From Rhynchosporium graminicola (taxonomy: Eukaryota > Ascomycota > Leotiomycetes > Helotiales > Ploettnerulaceae), in contig FJUW01000005.1 in assembly GCA_900074885.1 (NCBI GenBank), positions 712,242-776,241 of the forward strand: DNA of 64,000 bases, given 5' to 3'. The position numbers and the translations under genes are program-made. The first letter of the stretch is position 1. Each line of letters begins with the position of its first letter. The notes under the pieces are model-generated. The model searched no databases and was not told where the DNA came from. It saw only the letters and a program-made list of their open reading frames with translations. Positions 1-10,610 of the stretch are shown piece by piece.

Positions 1-2729
1 GAGTCCTGAAGATCACAAGGTGACGTTCTTCGATGTTACAGCATCGTAAACTGCTTGATTTCATGTTGCAGTTGAAAAGTTTTACTTGCTTTCTTGCTTG
101 CTTTGCTTAAAAACTTGAACTTTCACTCACTAGGACTACTTTCTTGAAGTCCAGCCAAATCTTGTACTTCGAGCTCCATAGCACGGGCTTGCGAGTGCTT
201 CCTGCTAGGGATCCGCTCGGGCTATTCAATGTACTTCTTGAAGTCCAGCAAGATCTAAAACTACGAACTTCCATCACAAACTTTGACAGAATCACAAGGT
301 GGCTTTTCGAAACCTCACAGCGTCGTAGTCTGCTCAATACTCCAGGCATTGCACATATTCTATCTGCTAACTGCTGCTGATGTAGAGAAAGGATTGCTAC
401 TGCTAGAAACCTAAAGTCCTGAGTTCTTGCAAGTATTTCTACTCTGAGCTGTCATCATGGTCTTTGAGCGACCGCAAAATGCCTTCTCTGAATGTCACAA
501 AGTTGTAGTCTGCTTGAAGTACTGTTGTCATGGATTGTCTTGAATTTGCTTCTAGCTATGGAAAATGTAGGGTTACTATGAGAGAATAGTTTCATGAGAT
601 CTTGCAAGATCTTCGACCTTGATACTATTGCATTCCAGCTTGGCTAAGAATTACCGTTTGATGCATGCCCAAGCAACTCCCTCCATGAATGTAAACTGGT
701 AATATTAGTGTAGAGTGATCCCAGCACGACAACCAGCAGATTCTATTCTCAAATATTGGTCTCTCCGTTGCATTTTCTCAATTGTATTAAGTCGTAGAGG
801 ATTGAGCTTTGGCTTCTGTGACTTATGCTGGACAGAAAGACTATCTAATATCCCTATGCGAGTGTTGTATGCTGCCCGAAGGCTGCTCTTGAACTGCTGA
901 TTCGATGGAGACGGAACAGAATTGTACCGCGTGTCCATCAAACCGTATTATGGCCTCCTTAGCATACACAAAGTCTTGTTGGGCGAATGGAGACGAATTC
1001 TGATCATTCTGTTGTCTGCCAGACAAATCGAAGCCATCTGCTATCTCCATTCGGATATTGTAGATGAATTGAAGCCGCTCATCTACAGCTGAATGAATAT
1101 GGTTTGATGCTAGCTACCACTGCGTATCACATCCTATTATGACCATCCATCCTTATATATCTGGGCGTTCTATCCCGCCAATGGGAATCAAGTTTTAGTC
1201 CTTCTTGATCTCACCAGGGAACCCAAGCCCTCCACTTTCACCACGCGAGTGTTCTGGGCGACGTGAGACTGCTCTTTTTTTCTTGATATTTGTAGATCCT
1301 AGCCAGCCCTATGTCTTGAAATCCGCCGGGTCTTCTCCTCCTTTGTATACCCAAGGATCTTGTTTGGCGATAGATTCGGTTTATCGTCGTATAGATCCTG
1401 CTAGACAAAGCTGGCCTGTTGCTATCTACGCAAGGGTTTAGTTCGTGTCAGCGCTGTCCCCTTATTGAATGATTACCTACCGTTCCTAGCAGAGCATAGC
1501 ATATTGTACCGCATGATTCCAAAGTCTCGGTAGGCAATTAGTAATCGAGTTCCGTACCTTCTTGTGAATCCAATCTGCCATGCGAGCGTTGCAAACTCTT
1601 TAGAAGTATAAAGGTATCTTTGAATGTATAAACAGACCCTAGCACAGCATAGCATCTTCCGTCCCGTAATGACCTTCCTTGCAACGGTTTTGCTAAGCGG
1701 TTGGAGTCCGATTCTTGTTCTCTATGACTTCTGCAGAAGAAATGAAGCCTGTTGCGGTCCCTTGCGAGTATATTGTGTGATCGAGACTCTTCCTATTGAA
1801 TGAGTAAGATATTGGCGAGAGCGGAGCAGGGGGTATTGTGTTCCTACCATGTCCTTCGTTGCATATTCAACGATCTTTGCTGAGTAACTAAAACTTGAGA
1901 CATAATCATCCTACATTCATCTAACGAGATCAAGCCTGCTACTGCCCCCTGGGCGGTACATGTGCGAGTATTTTCCAATGCTGGTGTTGGTTCTATGGAA
2001 CACGATTACATTCTGCTCAAGGAGGCTAGAGTGAAGCTTCTACCAGTTAGTGTACGGTCAGATACTCATTCTGTGTGTATTGGAAGCAGGAGCATGATCC
2101 TTATCAATAACTCCTGCAAGAATAACATGCAGGGCTTTTAAAAGGTATTCAGTTGACCACGGAATATGAAGACACTACGTAAAAGAAGTGCAAGAGATGA
2201 TGATTCTATTGCCGAGAGCTATCCAAGCAGGTAATCTGATATATTTCCGATTTAATGAAAGACTCAAGCATGATATCCAACTGAAGAGCAATAGTAGTAA
2301 GGTCATATTCTATTCCTTCTATCTACATTTATAGTTACTTTTATACTTGCTTTATTCGAGGTGAGTTTTTCAAGTGCTCTAGGCGCCTAATAATATGCTC
2401 GAATGTTCTATCTTCGGAAGTTGCCGGTTTCAACGAGTAAATTAGAAGATTAGGCGCGGTAGTATTGACTCTGTTAATAGCGAACCTGAAATTAGGTGAA
2501 TCACTCGCCTCGACGCCCCACTAGTCTCCCAAGATACCACAACATCTTGCTAAGTTCTCTACTACGATTCAAAATTTCCTTCTTCATTCCCACACATCAA
2601 CTACTTTCTTTCGAGCACCTTTTTCCACTACAACGATCTCTGCAAAGCAATACAACACACTCGAACAGAGTATTACCTTGCAAGTACTTGTACATTGTCT
2701 ACAGATCCTGTGTCTACAAGTAAACAAAG
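1..2729. repeat. gene-free stretch with degenerate repeated motifs
   Basis: No ORF here looks like a conserved gene. A motif of about 25 bp resembling TCACAGCGTCGTAGTCTGCT recurs imperfectly near 36-60, 314-339 and 493-520. A second motif, CTTCTTGAAGTCCAGC followed by AAATCTT or AAGATCT, occurs near 143 and 233. Between about 1420 and 2000 there are further loose repeats: a motif like GCGAGTATATTGT preceded by AAGCCTG near 1745 and 1930, and one like GCACAGCATAGCAT near 1490 and 1630. Copies differ at many positions, so this is an old decayed duplication or minisatellite-like region. I cannot tell whether it derives from a gene. Confidence 0.45.
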
Positions 2730-4091
2730 GTACGTGATATACCGCGAAGAGCATCCTAATATACACTCCTCCCACCCTCGAGCCTTACTGTCGACCCAGT
2801 TCAATCTACCCTCTCTCTCTCTATATATAGCCCTGTGCTAACTACTCTTCTCTGGTAACAGATCCATCTTCTGCTACGAGCAGAGCTCTATTTGCATAAA
2901 ATCACGACAGGTCGTCGATTGCTCTGTCTCCTCTCGCTTGAATTTCCATCATTTCAGCTTCTCGAACACGGGTGTCTTGTCACTCTCCTCAACTTCCACA
3001 ACCTTTGTCCCGCCAATTTCCCTGCATCCACCTCCCCACATCCAACCTCAATACCTTGTACCTTACCATATACCTCAACACCAGCTCCTTGATCTGCAAT
3101 TGCTCTACCTTTGCACGAGCTGTAAAACCACAGGTCCTATTTAGATATAGATAGATAAAGTGTAAGTTCTTCGATCCTAACTTAACTCGAAGCATAATAT
3201 ACATCCTGTCACAACATGTACTGACTAGTTTCTTAGTCGTCCTACCCAAAGCTTCAAGTCTACACTTGATCCTTTAGACGACTACGAATCACAAAGTAAG
3301 TTCTCTATCTCAAGAGTGAAGTCATCTACAATTTTTCCGTTTTTGAGTTCAGTTTCGAATACTTTTCAGGATCTAAGATTATATATTTTCTTGGAATTCG
3401 AATTCGAATTCAGTTCCAAAACAAAGCTTTGGATTAAGCGAGCTCCCTCACTGTTCGGCACTAGAACTGGCGAGACTGAGTTTTGCCAACTGTTATGCAG
3501 ACAACTAGTCTTTCCTATATCCAAACCTCTTGTGTCTTATGTTTAAAGCACCTGTGGGCTTCATAAGCAAGAAAACACGAGGCCGAAAACATATAGCACG
3601 ATTGCTAACACTTCTTGACAGCGGCACTTCTTGACAGCGGCAGCACAGCATCTAACAAGCATTAAAGTACTCTACAAACGAGTACTGAATCAGTCAGTTT
3701 ATCCATCTTTCCGTTTGACCCTCTCTTTCTTTGTTATGCGTTTCCAATTGCTGATCCCGTCACGTTTAGGTAACAACAAACGCTGCACAAACCCGAAAGC
3801 GACTCAGTCCCATTTGCTCGTTCCTGCAAACGGAAAGCGCAAATCAAACGTCTAGAACCTTGCTATCCAAAGAAGGGCTCTAGAAGCTTTTCTCTTCTCG
3901 TAAGTTTTACATCAAATTTCTTCTTTGTCTTTTCTTCTCCATGCTAGAAGGTCTTTGGTCCATTACAAACAGCCTTCTCCAGTAACCAAGTTCTTGGAAG
4001 CGGTATAGATACATTGTCTGTACTAGCTCTGAACCTTGCACTTATTCATTTTGCTGTCAATCTTTCCACTTCTGCCTTGATTCAAGAAGCA
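2730..4091 (+). promoter_or_regulatory. probable spliced 5' leader of the zinc-finger gene
   Basis: This pyrimidine-rich stretch has no long ORF but four good intron-like segments on the plus strand: 2730-2861 (GTACGT donor, GCTAAC branch, CAG), 3162-3236 (GTAAGT donor, CTGAC branch, TAG), 3296-3369 (GTAAGT, CAG) and 3900-3947 (GTAAGT, TAG, only 48 nt). No reading frame runs across the joined exons, so I read it as an untranslated leader carrying short upstream ORFs, for example near 2892 and 3316. A CT microsatellite runs at about 2811-2824. Transcript ends are unknown; a separate non-coding transcript is the alternative. Confidence 0.45.
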
Positions 4092-5755
4092 ATGTCAGAC
4101 CAGGACCTTGCCTCGGCCATCGTGCCAGCTGATGGTTCCAGCTCCCCTGCTCCTACACACATCTTAGATCAAAGCAATGACTTGGATACCGAAATGACAT
4201 ATCCACTGACTTTGATGGATTCTCATAGTATCTCATCGGGTTCTCCAAGCCCTGATACAATGTCGACTTTTCAAGACAACCGTGGGCGCAATGGACAGAA
4301 CTTGAATCAGGGTAACAATCAAGGTGCCCCATACAATCCCGTTCCGGGACATCAAAGAAATTCTGAGAATCGGAGAGCTCAAGCCGCCCCGCTGGTCAAT
4401 GCCCAGGCTCCATATAACCCAAATATACCCAACATGAACGGTCCCCCTCCAGGCCCTCCCCAACAGGCTCCGAGCTCAGTTGCTCCCTCCGCACCGACAA
4501 GCGTTCCTTTGAGTACCGTATGCCCAGGCTCTGTCCATCCAACAGAGAATCAGTTGAATACTGCCTACGGATACGCTATTCGACGTGGTGAGAACTCCTT
4601 TACTCGTCTACTCCCAGCAGATCAATATCCTATGACTGGAGTTCCAGCTTTGCAAGGCGCTGAAGGTCTCATTATTTTACCGCCAACTGTGCAGCCGGTT
4701 CCGAACGGAAACATGCCAGAGCGTATGGTCCCGCTTCAAGTAAGTTCTCCTCCTCCTTATTTATAATCTTGGCAAGATATTGAGCAATGACAGGTTGTCA
4801 TGGGCCTCCCTCCCGTCAATATCCCCTTTCAACCAGCCCGTCCATTGGTTCAGACCCTGTCGAACACCAATACGGTTCAAGTACGTTTACTCCTTCTGAC
4901 ATTGACCCTTTGCTCACGATCTATCTTGCCTTTTCTCTTGACTTTCTCGGATAGAGGAGCTAATACCCAAGCAGGCACGAATTAATGCCATCGTCCAGTC
5001 CTCGTCTAATGCTCCCACGCCAGCACGTCGACGTGAGAAGGTCTACTGTGATAAGTGGATCCATGAAGGCACGTGTGCCTTCACCCAGTTGGGGTGCAAG
5101 TACTTGCACAGAATGCCCATGGACCGAGAAACCCAGATGACTCTGGGACTGAATAACGGTCCTCCAGCATGGTACAGACGAACGGAGGAATATCTGACGC
5201 GGCCTATGGAGGAAGGTCAGATGGTTATTCTAGGTAGCCCAGTAAGTGGGAACCGTCTTCAAGGACCCTGGAGACGCAACGATGGTCCCCCGGCTCAGCC
5301 AAACTTCGGAGTTCAGAACTTCGAGCAAGGTCGTCGTACTACACAGGGTCAGCAAATGGGTGGTCCTCAATGTAAGTTGATCCTTATTAATGTTGTGAAG
5401 TAAAGTACTGACATTCGACTTCAGACGGAAGTGCGCAAATGGGCGGACCTCAAATGGGTGGCATTTCCCACGTTCGTGGTTGTAAGTTGATCTTCAACCT
5501 TGGGAATGTCGTGAAGAAAACTACTGACATTAATATCCAGATGGAGAGAATAGCGGATGTGAGTTGATCCTTGATTGTTAATTTCCAAGTAAAGTACTGA
5601 TATTACTAGACGGCAATCAGAACCGTTCCTTCGGTCCAATTGCCCCTCCCGGCCCACCTCGCTTTGCCTCAAATAACAACGTCTATGGACCTTTCAAGAC
5701 TGAGAAAAACAATGATGAGGATGAGATGCTGTTCAAAGCCCGTCAACACTTCTGA
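4092..5755 (+). CDS. CCCH-type zinc-finger protein
   Basis: Six exons (4092-4739, 4794-4880, 4975-5371, 5425-5481, 5541-5558, 5610-5755) give 450 aa. The ATG at 4092 is the first in the open frame. The N-terminal half is Pro/Gln/Asn-rich and probably disordered. A single C-x8-C-x6-C-x3-H finger occupies about residues 270-290 (Cys270, Cys279, Cys286, His290), followed by a conserved-looking Trp/Tyr-rich stretch. CCCH fingers usually bind RNA, so a post-transcriptional role is plausible but inferred; the target is unknown. The last three introns (5372-5424, 5482-5540, 5559-5609) are all phase 1, resemble each other, and each next exon opens with Tyr-Gly. Exon 5 is an 18-nt microexon. The gene converges on dihydroorotase. 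Confidence 0.85.
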
Positions 5756-6180
5756 GAGTCTCTCAGCATTCTATTCTTTTTCTTTCCTTCCTGTTCGTTA
5801 TTTCACGTTCATGACTGCACGACTTCATGATCAATATCACTATGTTACGCTTCTCCTTTGTTCTCAGCCACGCTCATATCCATAGAGGAGTTTCAGCTGG
5901 TCCTGTTACAGTCTCTCTAATTTCGAGCTTGATCATGACTGCTACTCAAGCTTCTTATGTTTTTCTTTCTTCTTTTGAAGGTCTTCGACCATGCGAAAGA
6001 GATAGCTGAATTGAGGTGGCGTCTGGTCTGCATAATCCTGAAGGTCTGCATAGCATGGTGGGAGGATGACATTCACTGCCACATTCATGCTTTCCATGTT
6101 TCTCATGTCATTCTTGCGTTTGCTTTTCATAGAAAATACTAAATAAAAAAATAGGCTCCGGCCTAAAAAAATATCTTGTC
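5756..6180. other. intergenic, convergent 3' regions
   Basis: This gap separates the stop codons of the zinc-finger gene and dihydroorotase and presumably holds both 3' UTRs. I see no conserved ORF. A short A-rich run near 6143-6171 could contribute to polyadenylation on the plus strand. Confidence 0.5.
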
Positions 6181-7828
6181 TCATTTCCACCTAATGCTCC
6201 ACGTGCTCTGCCCTCTCCTGAAAGGAACAACTTCTACTCCTTGTCCTTTGAAAGATTGCTGGATAATTTCGGTTCCTTTGCTAAGGATAACTGCTTCATT
6301 AGAAGGGTCGGAGATACCGTAGAATTTTCTGCCGTGTCCGCCTAGAAAGCCTTTTAGGATATCGACTGTGACTTCTTCGTCGGTGATTACACCCCGTAAG
6401 ATAGCGAGCTCGAATGCGTCGATTACGAGAGGAAGGAGGTAAGGTTGGGTAAAGACACCTGCTGCTGTCTTTCCGGAACTGCCCTTTTTGGCTGAGATGT
6501 CATGCGGTGCAGAATCTGGTTTCTGTAATTAGCACCAGGTGTTATGTTGCCTTCTCCGCCTGGTGCTTGCATTTTTTCTCAAGAGTATGTACTGCAAGGT
6601 AAGGGGGCAGGGGAGTTGGGACCTTGAACTTACCACTTCCGAGAAAGAACTTGCCAGTACCTCCAATAGCGGCTTTGATCAGAGCCTCACGATCAGTAGG
6701 CCATTTCGCGACCGGTTTACTGTGAAAGTATTAGCAAAAATGAAACTCACACAGGAAAAGCCCCGTGGTGATTGACTTACCAGTAGTTGAAAGCATCATC
6801 AGCCCAATCATCAATAGTCAAATATAAGTGATGGGCTGTGATAGTTCCCACGACATTAGGACCGCATCTGTTGACTGTCTCAATAGCGTCTTTAGTTGTG
6901 CAATGTTCGAGGACAATCTTGAGCTACTCATGAATATTAGTTAGCTAGATATCTAGACATAAGATGCGTGTTTATGGTTTTAGGAGTGACTTCAAAGTCA
7001 ATAGTATAGATATACCTTGGGGAACATAGAGTGGAGACCCTCCAAGGTTTCCAAGAACTTGGACTCCGCGTTCAGGATAGTGATATTCTTCGCGTGGTCG
7101 GACGGGCATTCGCCGTGTAGATTAAGAACCATGCCGCATTGCTCCATTGCTGATTACCCGGTCAGTATATATGCCGAGATATTAATCTTTCATGCATCTA
7201 GTCTTATGCTACACGAGATTGACAAAAGGAAGAAGATGTAGTAGGAAGGACTGACCTCTAAAAACAGGATAAAATGCCTCATAAGATGATACGCCCGACT
7301 GCGAATTAGTAGTAACACCTGCAGGATAGACCTTAATACCCACAATACCCTGAGCTTTAGCTCCGCGGACCACGGCTGGAGTAATACTTTCATGAAGGTA
7401 TAGAGTTAACATGATATTGATATCTGGCTCGAGCTGCTGGATGCGGTTCTTGTAGGCCATGGCGTCGGAGGCTGAGGTAAGAGGAGGGATTAAGTTTGGC
7501 ATCACGTAGACTGTCTATTGATTGTCCAAAAATTCAGCCCAATTTCTCACATGATTGAGGAGACATAGCATTGGATCTCCCGCCGTGAGGAAGGAAGGGT
7601 AGCTTGGTAAGCAAAGTAAACTCACATTGACACCGCCGGCGCGGATCAGAGGAACGACAGTTTCCTGAGGACGATAGCACTGATTAGTTATTGAAGAGAA
7701 GATATAAACTTTCTTTTGAGAGTCGGAGGAGCTTATTTTACCATCATGGGTCCATCGCGCAAATGAACGTGAAAGTCGGCAGCTGGAGGCAATTCCAAGC
7801 CATCGAACTTCGCAAGAGGGGACGACAT
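6181..7828 (-). CDS. URA4: dihydroorotase (pyrimidine biosynthesis)
   Basis: Seven exons (7742-7828, 7626-7664, 7256-7514, 7016-7149, 6781-6923, 6634-6719, 6181-6515) give 360 aa, the normal size for a class II (PyrC/Ura4) dihydroorotase. The enzyme cyclises N-carbamoyl-aspartate to dihydroorotate in de novo pyrimidine synthesis in the cytosol. Visible zinc-site residues are His20 and His22 in the HVH motif, Lys103 in GIKVYPAG (the carbamylated lysine), His140 in LNLHGE, His180 in LEHC and Asp250 in GSDSAPH. The substrate-binding MPN motif is at about 47-49. Start chosen at the only ATG before HVH, giving MSSPLAKF. The second exon is only 39 nt. All catalytic residues are intact, so it should be functional. 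Confidence 0.96.
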
Positions 7829-8824
7829 TCTTGTTCCCGGTCTCTTGTCAGGCTTGAAAGGGTTTATTTATTCCAGCGATGCGCTATTCAAAGTAAGAGA
7901 TCTACAAATCAGAATGGAAACTTAAGCACTTGCCTTTTGTGTCGTCTTCTAGACTAATGTTCGTTCTAGCCCAGTTATTTTGAAGTCCAGAAACGGGAAG
8001 AAGTAGGGTGAATCGTAAGCTTGCCAGACTCAATTGAAAATGGCTGTAGCATAGAAATTATTCTGGATTGCTATTCACGACCCACTTTTGTAGTTTCGTT
8101 CCCTTTTCCTGAGTTCATGGTTTTGCGAAACGTGAAGGCTTGAAAAATAAGCGAGCATTAATTAATTGATTAGTCAGCAATCTCGCTAATGATTTATCAA
8201 CACAGCCAAAAGGGGCACTGGTCCCATGACGGACTGGGATTACTTGGGAAAACATATATCAAGTAGATATGGTGAGAAAAATTCAAAATTTTAGACAAAG
8301 GATAGATCTCTCGAGCATCGCTTTGACCACAGTGAAATGATGAGCCGTGATGTTACGTGACTCTTACAAATTGGGGATATAGTGCGCACAGCGGCACGGA
8401 GCAGCACATGGCAAAAATTGGTTAAAATTATCAAACACTTAATTTTCATATAGAAAACATCTTAGTAAGCTCTCAAAAGCTGAAAGCTTGAACCTTCGTT
8501 ATTCAATGCATTGAGAAGATGAAGCCATGATTTGCCTTCCTCAACAGTTCCGCAGATCTACGCCTTCATCCTTCAGATCTATGCTCTCCACAGCCATGAC
8601 TAACAGCAAGACATGCTTAGAGCTATCTCATTGAATACAACTCTCTTTCAGCGTAAGGCAAAACACCATGCCACCCTCCGGCGCCAAGTATGCTTCATTG
8701 AGTCTTTGCCATAGGCAGGGTATAATTGCAACGCTGTACTCCTGTAATGCTTCTATCATCATGCCCCGGAACGATAGGCATGATTATGAATATTGGAATG
8801 TCAGGAGAAAACCGATAGCCGTGT
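7829..8824. other. intergenic, AT-rich
   Basis: This region lies upstream of dihydroorotase and downstream of the HAPSTR1-like gene. No ORF is credible. TTACGTGACTC at about 8353-8363 resembles a CRE/bZIP site overlapping a Gcn4-type TGACTC core; whether it acts on dihydroorotase about 530 bp away is unknown. Confidence 0.4.
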
Positions 8825-9679
8825 TCATGCAAATCGTCCTCGCTTTCCGCCTCCCCCAAACCCATCCCTCCCCTGTCTGTCCAAATTCCCAATGTCAAAG
8901 AACTCTCCAAAGTTGATCTTCCTCTTCTGTCCCGATCCCCTGCCTATGTTGCCACTAGGTCGCGTACTAACTCGACTGTGGTTGTTGTGTCGTGGTCGTG
9001 GAGGTCGAGTGGCTCCAAGGCCCGAGGATACCGTATTTGATGTGTGCGAGGTGACCGAGCCATCCTGGCTTGGAGCACGAGTGCTGTCATTCATGTCGAG
9101 GTCTGGGAGTACCAGATCTGCATCCTGGGGATATAAATGAGACGACCTGAATGTGAACGTTGTTTGTGGAGGTATCGAGTTTCGTTGCGAGTCCACTGGA
9201 GTAGGAATTATGGCTGGTGGTGGGGCAGATTCCGTTCGTACCGGGGAGACTGCTCTTATCACATTTGACGTGGGGGGAAGTCGACTCGAGCTTTGAGATC
9301 TTTGAATGACTGGCGATGAGCCTCGATCTGCTTTATCTGAAGCATCGTCATCGCTTTCCGCATTTATAGTGCTAGGGTCTCTTCCATCCAATCTCTCCGT
9401 AGCCCATCTGCGAACCCTCCACCCCTCTCCATCACTTAACCCGATATCTTCTTTGTCTAGGAATCCCAATAGCTCATCCAGAGCATCCTGATAACCCTCA
9501 GCTCGGGCTCGTCCTTGATCGGCAGCAGCGCTCTTGTACAGGTTGGTTACAGAAAGAGCCGCTGCTTTGAAGGCTGTCAGAAGTTGCTCGGGTGGGTCTT
9601 GGTGCTTTGTGCTTGTGGCTGCCGCGGCAGGAGGTGTAGGACCTGGGAGAGAAGTGTTAAGACTTCTCATGGAGTCCAT
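8825..9679 (-). CDS. HAPSTR1/TAPR1-like (DUF4588-type) protein
   Basis: Single-exon gene of 284 aa. Residues about 30-105 carry a conserved-looking segment: LLTAFKAAALSVTNLYK, then RARAEGYQDALDELLGFLDK, then GEGWRVRRWATERLDG. The first part resembles human C16orf72/HAPSTR1 (FQNAATAVTNLYKES), a stress-response cofactor of the HUWE1 ubiquitin ligase; I made this comparison from memory. The rest is Ser/Pro-rich and probably disordered, ending in a Gly/Arg-rich basic tail (GGGGKRGRFA) that could serve nuclear localisation or RNA binding. The ATG at 9679 is the first in frame. Its function in fungi is unknown; a HUWE1-type (Tom1) ligase link is inference from the animal protein. Confidence 0.75.
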   Translation of the reverse strand: MDSMRSLNTSLPGPTPPAAAATSTKHQDPPEQLLTAFKAAALSVTNLYKSAAADQGRARAEGYQDALDELLGFLDKEDIGLSDGEGWRVRRWATERLDGRDPSTINAESDDDASDKADRGSSPVIQRSQSSSRLPPTSNVIRAVSPVRTESAPPPAIIPTPVDSQRNSIPPQTTFTFRSSHLYPQDADLVLPDLDMNDSTRAPSQDGSVTSHTSNTVSSGLGATRPPRPRHNNHSRVSTRPSGNIGRGSGQKRKINFGEFFDIGNLDRQGRDGFGGGGKRGRFA

Positions 9680-10610
9680 GATTGTAGTGTAGTGAAGTAG
9701 GCTGCAGAAAGTCTTGTTGATTGTGATTCAAAGTTGGTGTTGTAAGAGGCTTCAGCACGGTTCGGCAGACTGCATCAAAGGGCTGAGTATGATTGTGGCG
9801 GCAAAGAGAATGGCAAGGAACATCGCCAGGCTGCTGGAACCGAGCAAGGATGCTTAGTGAGTGCCAGTATTCTTTTAGGTGAAAGAATGACTGCTGCCCT
9901 CGAAGAGTTTTGGCTGGTGTCGAAGGACTGAAGTCGTGGAAATCTCTGGAATGGGTTGAGCGGTGGAAGAGGAGTGGAGCATTCATGAAGTGGGTTGGTT
10001 GTATCTAGATACCTACCTAGGAATCCAATGGTAACTTGTTACGGCAGCCGTACGCGCATGCAAGTATGCACCCAGAATAGTGTAGCTATGAACTGTGTCA
10101 ATACTACCTAGGTGAGCAAGGGAAAAGCCGGCATAAAATGAGTTAAGTAAAAATGAGTTTTCATAGATTTGAATCTTGAAATTGGACTGTGTCAAAAGTG
10201 TAGCTGACAAAAGGTTTCGAACGTAATATGCGACTGTTTCTATTCCGCTCAATTACGGTTGCATTGTTGCCTGTGACGGTCTCCGGAAGCAACAAGGTCC
10301 TGTCCCCTTAGAGAAGCGGCCGCAAGCTACTTTAGCTTATGGAGCGGAGCGGCTGCACATTGTTCCGTGCTAAAGTGCCGTAGCATTTCGCGGAGCAAAT
10401 CGCTGGACTCCCATCAAGATATCAAAACCACGACGCGTCAACTAATTTTACCTCTTCACTTCTACTTCAACACGCCTTCAAGATTATTGGTTCTATTCAT
10501 TAAGGGCGCGACCGGAGCTCTATTACAAACTTGAACGAACACAGCATATCGCGCGCAAGATACGGCCCATTTAGTCATTGCTCGCCCTTCTGGGTAGAGG
10601 TTACGAAATC
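9680..10610. promoter_or_regulatory. divergent promoter region, HAPSTR1-like / ISWI
   Basis: The 931-bp region between two divergently transcribed genes should hold both promoters. ORFs in it are short and unconserved. I see no clear TATA box or named operator. GC-rich blocks around 10310-10400 contain repeated GCGGAGC-like words. Confidence 0.5.
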
